Shown: positions 42,603 to 54,618 of the stretch, in pieces | Numbering within the stretch: position 1 is the stretch's first letter | Layout of the letters: every line of letters starts with the position of its first letter | From: Trichosporon coremiiforme | Taxonomy: Eukaryota > Basidiomycota > Tremellomycetes > Trichosporonales > Trichosporonaceae | Reading direction: 5' to 3' | NCBI GenBank assembly: GCA_039545355.1 | Contig: BCJJ01000038.1 | Span: 1-64,000, forward strand | DNA length: 64,000 nucleotides | The notes under the pieces: model-generated | Seen by the model: only the letters and a program-made list of their open reading frames with translations | Databases searched by the model: none | What the model was told of the DNA's origin: nothing | Made by a program: the position numbers and the translations under genes

Positions 42603-45600
42603 ATGGCCAACACAATAAACGCTCCCGGCGAGCGCCCTTCTCCGAGTCGTGTGGAGGAGGTCGCTCGCAAGGCGATCGAGCTCGAGGATGAGGATGAAGT
42701 GAGTTGCACTCCAAACGTCGTCGCCTTCGGAGGCGCGACAATGGCGAAGAATGAGTCAGTGTGGACTAACATCTCCAGCCATTGCCCTCTTTTCTTTGGA
42801 ACGCCCTTTCTGGATTCCTCACCACAAACCCGGCCGATTTCAATTTCTTGCTGGAGATCAAGGCTGGTGACTCGGGGAATCCTTTCGGGACTGTGACTTG
42901 TGAGTGCAACTGATGAAGCTGGCTGATAGCGAGGCATGGAAGATCTCTGCTGGCAGGATGTTCTCCTCATGGCAGACCCTCTGCTGGCGGACGGAGGTCG
43001 CTCTAACGGCTTTGGGAGCCTGCAGAAATATGTCGCCCATTGTGAGGATGCAAAGCACATGCAAGCGAGAGACGCGCGACTGGTGAAACAGGTTGGTGGA
43101 CAACACAATTAGTAAACGCTAACCACAGGGTTTATCTGTCCCATCAGCCGGCCTGCCTGAGCAGAAGTTGAGTCAACCTGCCTCATCACCTTTTGCGTCT
43201 TCCTCATTTCCTGGACCATCATCTACTCAGTCCTCAACACCTTCCAACCACCGTCACTCTCGACCTTACATTGCCTCCTCGCCGCTCGTGAAGCCCGAGC
43301 CTTTGCAGGGCGAGTCACAGCGCGTCAACATGTCATCTGCGACCGTGAGCGCCACAAGCAAACAGCACAAGCAGCCGACGATCATCTCTTTACTCGATAG
43401 CGACGACGACGATGACATCGTCCTCATGGGGTCTAGCAAACCTACAGTGAAGTCCGGTCCGCCCAAGTCGGAGCAAGTCTGGAAGAAGATGAACATCACC
43501 GAGAAGATGGATGCACTCAAGCGCGAGCGCAAGTGCTTGAGGAAGGCGCACGACAGCTGCACGAACGAGGGTCACCAGAAATCCATCATGGCTCGCCGGA
43601 ACCAGCTGCGTGCCCTCTCCTCAGGGCTCGCCTTTAGGATCTGGCAGCCTCCTAGCCCTTCGCTGTTCAAGGCCATTCCATTCCACAAGTATGACATGAG
43701 CGAGGCACTCCGCGCCACTATCGATGCGCCTGCTCCCGATTCGTTTGCCACGGCAGAGTCATCCACCAGGCCTGGACCTAGTGGCGGCCTTCCTTCTGGC
43801 CCTACCGCCGTTATCGACAATGGTATCGCCAGCATCCGAGCCCCTTCAGACATGAGCGGTAGAGCCGCCGATGCTCTGCAGACCGTCAACTCCACTTTTG
43901 GGAACCTTATGAAGTCATTAGCTGAAGGAGCTGGTAACATCTTAAACCCCTTCACGCAGAGGCTGGCAGCCGGTGGGCTCGGACCCACCATCACTGGATT
44001 GCCCGGGCCGAGTGCCTTCCCTGGCGGCTTCGACTTCCCCGATCCCCAGGCGAGGAGGGCGCAGATCGAAGAGGAGTTTGGATACGAGTACGATCGCCCC
44101 GCCGAGTGAGTAAAACGCTTTGCTTGAGCTTACGATTGCAGCCTCAACGCTTTCTTCAAGGATTCCTTGGAGGACTTTTCAGAGGACGCGACCGTGGACG
44201 AGGGCCTGAAGATCCTAAAGCTGAACTCGCTCCAGGACAAACTCCCCGGCGCCAGCTTTGTCCTTCTTCCTCACCGTGAGTAGCATGATGTGACAATGGC
44301 TGACGTGACAGAGGTACTCGGTGTCTCGTTCATGGTCAAGCGCGAAGAGCGCGAGACCATCCGCGGCGGGCTGCTCTGTGACGCGATGGGCTTGGGCAAG
44401 ACCGTCCAGTGCATCGGTCTCATGCTGGCGCGTGATGAGCGCCCCGACGACTTCAAGGGCTGTCCTCAGCTCATCATTGCCCCTCTGGCTCTTCTCAACC
44501 AGTGAGCCAAATCGAGACTACAAAGCTAACTTGCAGATGGAAGTCTGAAATCGAGCGCCACGCTCCTGGCAAGAAGTGGAAGGTCTGCATCCATCATGGA
44601 CAAGGCCGTGCGAAGTCTGCGTCCTCTCTGAAGAAGTTTGACATCATCCTCACAACCTTTGGAACCCTCAGCGCCGAGTCGGGCCTCAAGACGAAGAATC
44701 AGCGCAAGCAGGCTCGCGACCGCCGCAGGGAGCAAGGAAGCGACTACGAGAGTGAGGACGAGGTCCCGAACAAGAAGGGACCCTTGTTCCGTACCAAGTG
44801 GTTCCGTGTCACTATCGATGAGGCGCACCAGATCAGAAACCGCCAAACGAAGACGGCCAAGTCGGTCCTCGCGCTTGACTGTCTCCACCCTTGGATCCTT
44901 ACCGGTACTCCCATCGTCAACACGCTGGCTGACCTGGGACCGCCCCTCGTGTTCGCCGGCAAGGTCGACTTTGAAGAATTCCACAAGAAGATTGTTTCTG
45001 TTGAGAGAAAGGTATGTTTTTTAACGGATTTTAGCTTACGCTTCCAGCGCCCCAAACTGGCTTCGAAGCGTGCTCAGGCAGCACTGCGCGGTGTCATGCT
45101 GCGCCGAAACAAGGACACCGAAGTCGACGGAAAGCGTATTCTCAATCTTCCTCCAAAGACGACAAACATGGACCCTCTCCACTTTGAGGCCGAGGAGCGT
45201 GCGATCTATGCTGCCATTGAGCAGCGAGCCAGAGTTCGCGTGAACAAGTTCATCAAGCAGGTGAGTCATGTCTCAACTGTGTAGCTGACCTCCAGGGCAC
45301 CCTCCTCAAGCACTATAGTGTGGTCCTCGTCCTGCTCACTCGTCTCCGCCAGTGCGTCAATCACCCTTGGCTTCTCAGACGCAAGGAAGGTGAAGCCGGC
45401 CGTGAGGATGACATGCTTGTTGACGACGACGTCTTCACAGGCAACATGACCGACACTCGTGACAACGACGCCGATGAGTACGGCCGCGCTGTCGGCCTTC
45501 TTGGCAAGGACACCGTCGACAAGATGGCCAAGAAGCTCGAGGACCGCCACAACGCGATGTGCACCGAAGCCAGCGACGACATTGACCTGGAGTGCAGCAT

Positions 45601-46630
45601 CTGTTACGAGCCGTTCGTCAACAACGAGTTCATCACCGCCTGCAGTCACTTGTACTGCAGGACTTGCCTCGACAACCTCTTTGTGCAGCCCGCTCGCGAT
45701 GGTTCCCTGCTCTCGGACGAGGAGGCGCAGCGCGGATGCCGAGCTTGCCCTCTGTGCCGCACGTTAATCGAGCCCGGTCGCGTGTTCCGCGCCAAGGCTC
45801 TGTGGCAGCCTCCCAGCGACGAGAAGCCGGACGTCGACGAGGCTGTGGAAAACGAGCCGGGCCCCAGTGAGGCTCGCGACAAGGGCAAGAAGCGTGCCGC
45901 TTCTGTGGATGTGGACTTTTTCGAGAAAAAGCCTCGCCTTGATAAGGGCAAGGAAAAGGTCATCGACATTGACATGGAGGAGGAGAAGGATGAGCTCGCC
46001 GATAAGAACGAAGTGATCATCCCTCCCTCGACGAAGATGCGCCGTATCCTGTGAGTTCATATCGATCCTGCTCAACTAACAGTCAGTGAGCTCGTTCAAG
46101 GCTACGTGGAGGAAGACCCCAACACCAAGATCATCATCTTTTCGCAGTTCGTGCAGTTCCTCGACCTGCTTGGTTCCTTCTTCGAGCTCAACAAGGTCCG
46201 GTACACCGGGTACCGCGGCAGCATGTCGCAGAACGAGCGCGACGAGTCGATCCGCCGCTTCTCGATGCCTTCCTCCATCGCTGACCCTATCAATGTCATT
46301 CTGATCTCCACAAAGGCTGGTGGAGTCGGTCTCAACCTCACGATGGCGACCAAGGTCATCATGGCGGACCTCGCCTACTCCCCGACGACCGAGGCACAGG
46401 CCGTGGACCGTGCCCACCGTATCGGTCAGACCAAGGAGGTCACCGTCGAGCGCTTGGTTATCTCCGACACTGTCGAGGACCGTCTGCTCGAGATCCAGGA
46501 GAGGAAGGGTCTTCTCGCTGATGGCGCTCTCGGAGAAGGAGCGATCGGCAAACTCGGCAAGCTCTCAGTCAAAGACATTAGTTTCCTCTTCGGCATCGGC
46601 GCCGAGATGCAGAGGGACGATGATGACTGA
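42603..46630 (+). CDS. SNF2-family ATPase with RING finger and SUMO-interacting motif (Uls1/Rrp-like)
   Basis: Nuclear DNA-dependent ATPase that probably also acts as an E3 ligase. Ten exons (42603-42698, 42779-42892, 42930-43091, 43129-44105, 44142-44275, 44312-44501, 44537-45011, 45048-45260, 45296-46050, 46087-46630) encode 1219 residues. A hydrophobic-acidic SUMO-interacting motif (IISLLDSDDDDDIVLMG, about 209-225) precedes the ATPase. The core has DAMGLGKT (about 517-524), DEAH (about 651) and ILTGTPIVN. A C3HC4 RING lies at about 887-941 (CSIC, CSHLYC, CPLC), inserted before the second lobe (LISTKAGGVGLNLTMA, DRAHRIGQT). No HIRAN domain is seen, which argues against Rad5/HLTF. The SUMO motif points to the Uls1/Rrp1 group of SUMO-targeted translocases. 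Intron 2 uses a weaker GTGACT donor. Confidence 0.88.
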
Positions 46631-46810
46631 AGTAGATGTAAAAGAAACGTTGCGTTCACCGTGTAGATAGTAGAAAACTATGTTGTCAATAGATGTATAT
46701 GCAAGTCATCTCTGTTACGTGAGCCACGACTCTCGAAAGTGACATAAACTTCATGTTCGTGGCGAATACATAACTATGACAGCTACGTTACAACAAGTAT
46801 GTCTAACTGT

Positions 46811-47309
46811 TTAGCTGTTGAGCTTCTTCATCTCGGCCTGAAGCTGTAATGTCAGTTCTGATCCGCAACTAGAAACTCACCTCCTCGCGGGACTTGGGCT
46901 GCTCGAGGTTCTGGGCCTGCTGAGAGTTGGGAAGCTGGATACCGGGGGTGTTGAAAACATTGGCAGCGCCAGTCTGGGGGCCGCCGCCGGCGAGCTCGCG
47001 CTGGAGGTCGCGAGGGTCGTTGGTCTTGGCCGGGTGGGGCTGGATGGTGAACTCTGGCTTGTTAGCCAAGGAGCTCGTCGGTCGCGGAGAGCGGAGGGGC
47101 AGCTTGACGTTCGGCATGATGCGGTTCTGAGGCGCACATTGCGATCGGAGCGCCTAAGTACGCCCCTCACGCTGCCTGTGCCGCAGACGTCACGAGTTGC
47201 GCTCCTAGGTGAGCCGTGACGATAACGTCTGTTACGGCGACCAAGATCGCCCTCCGAGTGCAACATAATACTCACGCTGCTGCTGGTCGTTGTTCTGGTT
47301 GTTGGACAT
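46811..47309 (-). CDS. Unknown 79-residue protein
   Basis: Three exons on the complement (47276-47309, 46881-47053, 46811-46843) encode 79 residues: Gln/Asn-rich start (MSNNQNNDQQQQ), then FTIQPHPAKTNDPRDLQREL, a Gly/Gln-rich centre and a helical end (SREELQAEMKKLNS). Splice sites are canonical (CTAAC and CTGAC branches) and codon use in exon 2 is strongly GC-ending, which supports a real gene. The first intron is 222 nt. An alternative ATG inside that intron (47115) would give a different, basic N-terminus in frame with exon 2. The sequence resembles no family I know. Confidence 0.6.
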
Positions 47310-48980
47310 GATGGATAGATACTGTAGAGAGTGAATGCAAGAAGAGATGAGAAGAATCACGCAGCGTCACACCGGGGGGTGGTCCTGGACGCGCCAGTGT
47401 CTCGCTACCCTCGGTGGTCATTGGTGGCAAACGCCCTTAGGTGCAGGCATGTTGCGTGCGTCCCATGGGGAAGCCGTTCGATGACGTATGACGTTGGTGT
47501 TGATTGTGAAGTCCGTGAGCGTCCAAGTCACGTGAAAAATGCCACGTGGAAGACGACCGGCTACCGAAATCTATCCGGTCTTCCCTTTAAATTTCTCCAG
47601 AACGTCGATCAACGGTCGTCTACCAATGCTCGAGACGGTGCCGCTGACACCGATACGGACTTCGCGGAGCGCACGCCGCCAGGCCGCCAGTCTGACATGG
47701 TACTCAAGCTGCTGCGGCATCTGCCGCAACATGCGGCATCTACAGTGTCATGCTCGCGTTTGTGTGAATGCCGACAGCGCGCACAAATGAAGCCCGGTTC
47801 TCCCGATCTTGGCTCTTGGCGGCGCCTGCCTCGACAGGTATGCAGTAACTGGCCGTTGCGCAGTAGCGGCTTGCAGCAGCGGCAGTACTGATGGTGTACA
47901 GGCGACGACATGGCACCCGCATGTTGCAACGTGCACACTTTGGCATCGTTAGATCAGCTCTCACTGGGAGGGGCTGGCGGCCGACGTCTTACGGTTTCCG
48001 ATCAGACGGGATTCGCATGGATGCATGCATCTCCTGGGTACATGCTCATACGTTGGCAGCTCAGGTGCTCAGGATTTCGAGTCGGCCTGAGCGTACCAGC
48101 GGTGAATCCGCACCCCGCACACGTGCCACCGACCGGGGCGCTAATTGACGGGAGTTGATCTTGCCTGAGGATGTGCCCCACAACGGCTTGGACGCCGGCG
48201 ACGACGGCGCCCAGGGGGAATCTCTGCCTAGGCTTGGACTCTCCTGTGCAATGGGCTGACCATCAGAGATCCTGCATCCTGGTTGGTCTAGACCTGACGC
48301 CGCACCCCGTGCGATGAGGCCCGGAGTTTGCGGACTTGCGGGTTGGTACATCTTGACCCAAGTTACTCCGCTTCCGATAGGAGACTTGAGAAATTCGGGC
48401 GAACATCGCTCAGGCAACCAGCGAGGCGACGTCACGAAATTCTACGCGAAGCGCGACCGAACATGCCCTCACGGGTCCGCACGCCTGCAGCCCCGCGAGG
48501 CAGACCAGCGTATGGGAGCCCATGGGACCTCTCTGTGTGCGTTCTCTTACCGCAGCGTACCGCCTGAAAATGATCAACCCTTGATGTTGCCGTTCGGACG
48601 GTGACATATTTCGATCATGGCCCTCTGCCGAGCGGCACGTCGCTTTCGTGACTACACTGGGTGCAGATTTTCCGGCCAAGCATGCCGGTCCGTGTTCGAG
48701 GCAGATGCGTATCGAGCGTGAAAAGCAGATTGCATGCATGAGTTTGACACGGGCCGAAGCCACCTTCACGACCCAAGGCCGAAATGTTGAGGAGGCACGG
48801 GAAAGTTGCCGCCGGGCAGCAATAAACTTTGACCGGCCAAGTTCAGAGCCGAGATTTGCCACCTGTCACGGGCGGGACCGGGCGAGAACTTCTGTATTTG
48901 TTCAAGGCTGCTGCACATCCTCACTTCCATCATCTCAACATTTCTCATCTCCCAATTCAACCACACCGCACTCGCCCGAC
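47310..48980. other. 1.7-kb divergent intergenic region
   Basis: Between two small unknown genes. It holds a pair of CACGTG E-boxes near the minus-strand gene. The rest has only short, poorly biased frames. About 48920-48980 is CT-rich, as a leader for the downstream gene. Confidence 0.45.
47529..47548. promoter_or_regulatory. Two CACGTG E-boxes 14 bp apart
   Basis: Palindromic CACGTG sites at 47529-47534 and 47543-47548 lie 220-240 bp upstream of the 79-residue gene. A 14-bp centre-to-centre distance is between one and two helical turns. CACGTG is the site of Cbf1-type bHLH factors, one of which is encoded in this window. Confidence 0.5.
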
Positions 48981-49424
48981 ATGGCATCCATGGAAGACTT
49001 AATCGCGACCATGCAGACGTCGCACGTCGGCCAGCAGGCTAACGACCTCAAGGCTCTGCACGCCAAGCTCTCCGAAACGCTCAACACTACCATTCCATCA
49101 ATCCGACCGATTCCTCCTCCCTCTGCCTCTCCCGAGGGACCGTATGTCCCCCCCGCGCCTGCCAGCAGCTGGAACGACTCTTCCGCGACGACAACCGCCG
49201 TCTTTGACGCCTGGTCTGGCGCGTCCTCGCCCCGCATCAAGTCAAATATGGCCGGCGTTCAGCAGTCGATGAGTAAGCTCAGCTCCAGCCCTCGCCATCA
49301 GCAGAACGGCAAGGATGTCCGCCCGCATCACACTGTTCTCGACCAGAACGTGTCGCCCGCTCAGCGCGAAGGATTCGCCGGCGATGCTTTCCGCCCCCTG
49401 TTCGAGGGCAAGGTGCAGCAGTAA
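48981..49424 (+). CDS. Unknown 147-residue protein
   Basis: Single-exon gene with strong GC-ending codon bias. Residues 1-40 (MEDLIATMQTSHVGQQANDL and onward) form a likely amphipathic or coiled-coil helix. The rest is Pro/Ser/Ala-rich and disordered, ending in a short ordered-looking motif, AFRPLFEGKVQQ. No enzyme motif, signal peptide or membrane segment is present. The ATG at 48981 has a good context (CCCGACATGG). I do not recognise the family; the helix suggests a protein-contact role. Confidence 0.6.
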   Translation: MASMEDLIATMQTSHVGQQANDLKALHAKLSETLNTTIPSIRPIPPPSASPEGPYVPPAPASSWNDSSATTTAVFDAWSGASSPRIKSNMAGVQQSMSKLSSSPRHQQNGKDVRPHHTVLDQNVSPAQREGFAGDAFRPLFEGKVQQ

Positions 49425-51342
49425 ATGCACCTCGGGTCGCGTCGAGGTAGCCGCCCCGCGCGCGCCTTCGGGGCGGCAGAACCACCCACGATCCTGAACA
49501 ATGCGCATTCGCATCGATTACACATCGTCGTATCTCGACCGCGTACCCGCGACCGTTCTCTACACCTTTACCCGGCCCGTCGAACTTCCCTCTCACGCAC
49601 ATCGATGGTATCCGCTCGGACGCATCACACATTTCATCACACCGGACGCGTGAACCCACACCCCCGCCCCGCGCGCCCTCGACACTCACAAAAGAACGCA
49701 CAATGTGCGCGGCTCGGGACTTGGCGAGCGAGCCGCTGAACCGGTGCCAGTGCCCGCTGTCGCCCATGGGGATCCGCGACGCGCAGCCTTCCTCGTGTCC
49801 GTGCTGTGCGCTGTCGACATCACTTCACGCACCCATTCCTCATACACTCTGTACTAGACATGCCCCTCTTCAGCGCATAATGAGCGCTTTTCACTTCCTA
49901 GTTGTATCTTAATCCCCGCAGTTCCACTCCATACAGACACACATACGTAGTACGGGTAGCTTTTGAAGATGATGAATGCAGAACAGTTCAACGTCCTCCC
50001 ACCTTACCCCTGAGCGTGCGAATGCGGCGTATGCTAGCGGCACGGGCGGCCCGCAGCGGCGATCTCGTCTGAATGTCTGAGCCTCGTGTGAACGCCTCTT
50101 ATCGCAGACGTGGCAGCGCCGCATACCGCGTCGCACGTCGTCCACTGCACTGTTCAACCGTTGCTCCCACGCCAACGTACCTCACCGGTGGAATAGTCCG
50201 CTCACTCTAACACGAAGCTAGGAGATAGACGAGCACAGCTTATCGCGCGATTCTCCGGCCCGGGCCCGACACATTCGGCACGCCGGCATCCTCCCGGCTA
50301 GTTTCGGCGCTTTGCAGGCTCATAAACGTTTATCGCCACCCCACTGGGATAAACGCTCGGACATCCATGCATCGGGCCATTCCAGTGGCGTCGGGGCCCA
50401 GACTACAACGAGACAGTGCATCGTTTCGGGCCCCGCGTACTCGTGCACTGGGGAGAATGGGGCAGGCGTCTCGAGCACACGTTACTTACACGGGTAGGTA
50501 GATCTCGCCGAGACTCGGCGTCTCGGCGAGGCGCCGGGGAACCGGGAGTGCGACGCGATATCGCGCAACCTACTTGATTCATGGCGGCATGTTAGGTCCG
50601 CTTGTTTCTGTCCCTCTCCTCAATCTGCACGGTGCACTCTGCATAGGGCACAGGAATGCAGCGGGCGGCGATCTCTAGAGATCCGAGACATTGTGGGCCA
50701 GAACGTCCTGCGGTGATGGCCAAGATATCGCGCAGCGCACGATGACGGCGGTTACCACGGCCAAAGGTGACCGGGGAGGTGCCAGCCGCCGCGTACCGCA
50801 TCCCTCGACCCCTCGACACGTTCACATCCCGCAGTCTGACATCAAACACGGGGCGCAACAATGGAGACATAGTGGATTGCGCCGGTGCGCCGGTGCGCCG
50901 TTGCCGATGCGCCACCAACGTGTCCTCCAGCAATTCTACTCCTTTGTTTACGTGAAATCGCAAAAATAGCAGCACGCCGAGTCACTTTTAACCTCTTTAA
51001 CCGTTCTCGCTTACTCGGTTCTGGCAACGTGGATTGGCCTGGATTCGCGCGGCGACACGTAGTTCAAGCACGAGCTGGGTGACTGGGCTCGGTTACGTGC
51101 CTCTCGCCTGTGTTCTGTCCCTCCTGCTTGCCCCTCGCATCCGCGCTCAACCTTCACTCTAGCCTGAGCATCGCTTGTACGCCATTACGATGCCGCGCAC
51201 GCCGTGGCGGAGTTACTGCTCCCACAAGACGAGGCAAGACGGAAAGCGGGTCGTTTCAAATGCATAAGTCTGCTGCTGCTCTTACTCTCTATGGAGGTAC
51301 TCGTGGGTTTCTTGAGCCGCGGGGGCCGCGACTCGCCTAGCC
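49425..51342. other. 1.9-kb convergent region without supported gene
   Basis: The first 480 bp look like a CT-rich 3' UTR. From 49.9 to 51.3 kb the sequence is GC-rich but lacks gene-like codon periodicity, and only short frames occur. A perfect 11-bp inverted repeat lies at 50504-50530. No tRNA or rRNA gene recognised. Confidence 0.45.
50504..50530. repeat. Perfect 11-bp inverted repeat, 5-nt loop
   Basis: CTCGCCGAGAC, then TCGGC, then GTCTCGGCGAG: two perfectly complementary arms able to form a stable GC-rich hairpin in DNA or RNA. It lies between convergent genes, where it could serve in transcript ends. The motif ctcggcg recurs near 58470-58510. Confidence 0.75.
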
Positions 51343-52728
51343 CTAGACCGCGCTCTGCCGCACGCCGGCAATCTTGTCTGCCGTCTAGGAAGTTAGCGTC
51401 CGCGTGATTGGATCGAGATAAGCGTTGTCGGGGGGATTAGAGACGGGCTGGTAGCCAACGCACGCAGACGAGGCGATGCCGTCACTCTGTCACGATCACG
51501 ACCTCTCCGCAGCCCAGCTTCAGCCTCGGCCGTGTCTCATTGCGCTGAATAGATCTCGCGTCGCGACTGGCTCTAGGTTCGCGCAGCGGTTAGTCGCGCG
51601 GTGCCCGCTACTGGAGCTTCGCGGCGGAGGATAACGTCGAGGGAATTGGAGAAGAGTTACTCACCTGCCGAATGTACGGGAGGCTCAGGAACGTTCCGAT
51701 GACTGGCGTTTGGCGGAGGGCCTGGAGGATGACGGGGAAGAAGGATCTGGCTGTCAGCTAAGAAAAAGCGCGTGGGAGCTAATGTAGCGGCGAGCGTGTT
51801 GTCTCCTCTTGTTTATTCTAACACGACTTGACCTCACAGTCACTTTCCTTCGATCCTCAAGAACAAGAGAACTAAGGTCATGACCGCTCTGATGCCAATG
51901 GCTCCACTCACCCGAACAGGCCGATGAAGCCGATGAACTCGATGATCATGCCGATGAAAGGTCGCTTGAAGAAGACCAAAAGGCTGATGTCAGCTACATT
52001 CCACGCTTACTGGAGCTATAACGTCCACTGCACGGCTGCAGGGATGTCTCCGCTACTCAACATATCATTATGGAGACAGCAGAGCGAAATCATACGCCTT
52101 GAACCAACCGTCGCGCTGTAGCGGACCGCCTCTCGCTGACCAGCGGCGACACTCTCCAGCACACCGAGGAACACTCACATTCCTCCAAAAAAGCACAATG
52201 TTCCGCGCCACTTCTCACGCCGGCTGAAGAAGTAGAACGTCTTCGTCGGGCCGATAATGAGTGGTAGTCCTGAGAGGAACAGGATCTGTCGTCAGCTCGG
52301 TCATGTTCCACTAAGCTGGGGGTTGAGCGGTGAACGGGCAGGCCGTAGGCTCATTCGAGCAAGGTATAGAGAGGGCGAGCAGACCTCCACAGATCTCCAA
52401 GCCCAGTCCGTCGAGCCGATCGCAGCTCTAAAATCACACGACAGCTGAGAGATGGTGGAGCTGGCGCTTTGCTGTTCGACACTTCGCTCCCTACACCATC
52501 AGGTCCCCCAAGTTTATGTCGTTGAGACCCACATTTCCAAGGGCGAGTAGAGGTCCGTCAAAGAAGAGCATGATGCCTGTTTACATTAGCAAGTCAGTAC
52601 ATTGCTGATATGACGTACCCAGGATGAAGAACACAACACCGAATGACACGAGGGCCATTCCGATCTCTGTCATTGTCAGCTAACCTTCCAACGCAATAAA
52701 GCGTACTTTGCCTGTCGCTGAGCCACAT
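51343..52728 (-). CDS. GOT1: Golgi transport protein Got1
   Basis: Small tetraspan protein of COPII vesicles and early Golgi membranes needed for ER-to-Golgi traffic. I assembled it from seven small exons on the complement: 52707-52728, 52619-52666, 52533-52576, 52179-52285, 51912-51983, 51665-51746, 51343-51384. The product has 138 residues, the same length as yeast Got1. It begins MWLSDRQKIGMALVSFG and continues with FFDGPLLALGNILFLSGLPL, LIIGPTKTFYFFSRREKWRG, FFKRPFIGMIIEFIGFIGLF and QTPVIGTFLSLPYIRQ, ending DKIAGVRQSAV. All junctions keep frame and use GT-AG. Four hydrophobic helices are clear. Introns total 969 nt against 417 nt of coding sequence, and four of the six are 165-280 nt. Confidence 0.93.
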
Positions 52729-54618
52729 CGTGCTTGTGCTGTGTCGAGGGTTCGGGGTGGAGAATGCAAGTGAGGAGAGTGTTGGGGCACCGATACAGAA
52801 GCAATGTTACGCGTTTCAACCGAGTTCCACCACGAAGTTCATGGCGCGCCACGTGGCCTTGCAACGTCAGTGTCGACGCGGCCTGGATTTTACGATAGGC
52901 GTGGTATAACGGCTGTCTTGATGGTGCAAGGTATAGGCCCGCGAAGGCTGGATTAAATCACGTGCAGTTCTGGAGGAATTGTGCATTGTGGAAGATTCGT
53001 TGCTGGAATCATCCGAGCGCGGTTTAAGCTCTAGCGTTCCTGCTTCGGTAAGGTCGGCAGGAACGACGCCACCTTCGCTGGAGTTAGTGGTGGACGACAA
53101 CCAGCTCAGCTTCGATCATCTCAACGCACCCTTCCACCTTCCTCACGTTGTGTACATGTGTCCACGAGCACCCGCTCCGCTGGATTCGATATTTCTCTTC
53201 AGGCGGCCTGCTCCTCAACTGTGTGACCCATGCGCCATCCGATGAGGGGACATTGGGTACTCGAGCCCCGCTCGGGCCCCTTCATGGTTAGGAGCGCCCC
53301 ATTCCTGAAGCGAAGAATGCACTGCGGGCGGCTGTGTCGATGGGCGTGTTGATTGCGCTGGTCTGATCGGTTGCACTGTTTAGCCTGCCCGACGTGCATG
53401 GGTGGGCAAAGGGTTGCTGGGCACAAGTAGACAGCTGCCCATCCAGCTGCACAGTCGCCGGCGCTCCGCGCGGTTGTGCCGGTGAACAGAGCAGGGCGAG
53501 CAGGGTGCAGCTGGGGTAGTGACCTCATTGTGACAGTCTACCCTGCGGGCTGCTGGTATCCGCAGTCTATGACGCTGCCTGAGCGGCAGTTGCAACGCGC
53601 GAATTTTTTTCTAATTGATTCCTATTCGTCGATTCCACGTCGTCATTACGGACGGTTTGCGATAATCATAGTCTTTTCCCCGCTTGCTGCGGTGAGAGCC
53701 CCGGCCATGTCCTCCTGTCGTGCGAGGTGGGGACCTGCATTCAGGTCAACCTCACCCCTCGCCAGGTCGCCTGGTCACCTGTACTGGTGCCCATTCAGCC
53801 CACGACCGAAGGCTGGATATGGGGATCCTCGCTCGAGATGCGTGGAGAACGGAGAGAAGGCGGCCGGCTTACGTCGACCTTGACCGGTCTGACGCACCAC
53901 AGGACATGACCAGGGGAAGCGTTACCCTGTGCATGAGTCTATCCTATGCAAGGCTCTTGTGCTTCTCCTGAACCGAAGGTCCCCGGAGGCGTAGATTTCG
54001 AGGGTGACAACAGCTTAATGGCCACAAAGTAAACACAACACGTGTCTAGGGTACCAGGGACTGGAAGGGGCCTGGCGCAGGACGAGGTCGGCGGCGGGCC
54101 CGCGTTTAGAGTGCTGATAGGCAATAACAGTTGTCGCCAAGGAATTCTTACGGCCTTTAAAGCGCTTGGGTGCTCGGCGTCGTCCCCGTGGATACCTATT
54201 CTTTCCTCGTGCTCCTGCCTCTTCAGCAGCTTGACGGCTGTGATTCTCTCTCCAACCATTCTTGCACTGTATCAATCATCGTCTTACACTCATCACGCCA
54301 GCTCTCCGACAAGCATCCGAGACGAGACACCAAGACACGCACCTGCGAACACCTCCCACGACTAGTCACGACTGAGTGTGCGAGATCTGTGTCGATCCGC
54401 AGGATCATCGCTCGCCCTATTTACCCAAAGGTTCACGAGAGCCTAGAGTGGGTTCGATAAGCCTCCCGCAGTACCGTAACGACTTCCCGAGCTGTTTTGT
54501 CACCGTCCTAGCATTTTCTAAGCGACGGTTCCATCTCCATCTTCCTTCACAACTCTTGTCTGCAACACATTTCTTTCCATCTACACTGAATCCCTAAGCC
54601 ACAAGCGGCCAAATCGCC
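52729..54618. other. 1.9-kb divergent intergenic region
   Basis: Between GOT1 and the Prm10-like gene. A CACGTG lies near 52963. Several minus-strand frames (for example 54223-54408, with CKTMIDTVQEWLERES) look protein-like but have low GC at third positions and no clear start or splice pattern, so no gene is called. The last 150 bp form the leader of the downstream gene. Confidence 0.4.

Noticed and set aside
51189..51263. 25-codon plus-strand frame starting MPRTPWRSYCSHK, considered as a small ribosomal protein
   Set aside because: Does not match RPL41 or eL42 and overlaps nothing supporting it; the GOT1 3' end lies just downstream.
52867..53100. Minus-strand 77-codon frame upstream of GOT1
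   Set aside because: Begins at TTG rather than ATG and shows no splice or family support.
54223..54408. Minus-strand frame with CKTMIDTVQEWLERES
   Set aside because: Looks protein-like over 20 residues, but codon use is AT-ending, no partner exon or start is convincing, and it lies in the leader region of the Prm10-like gene.
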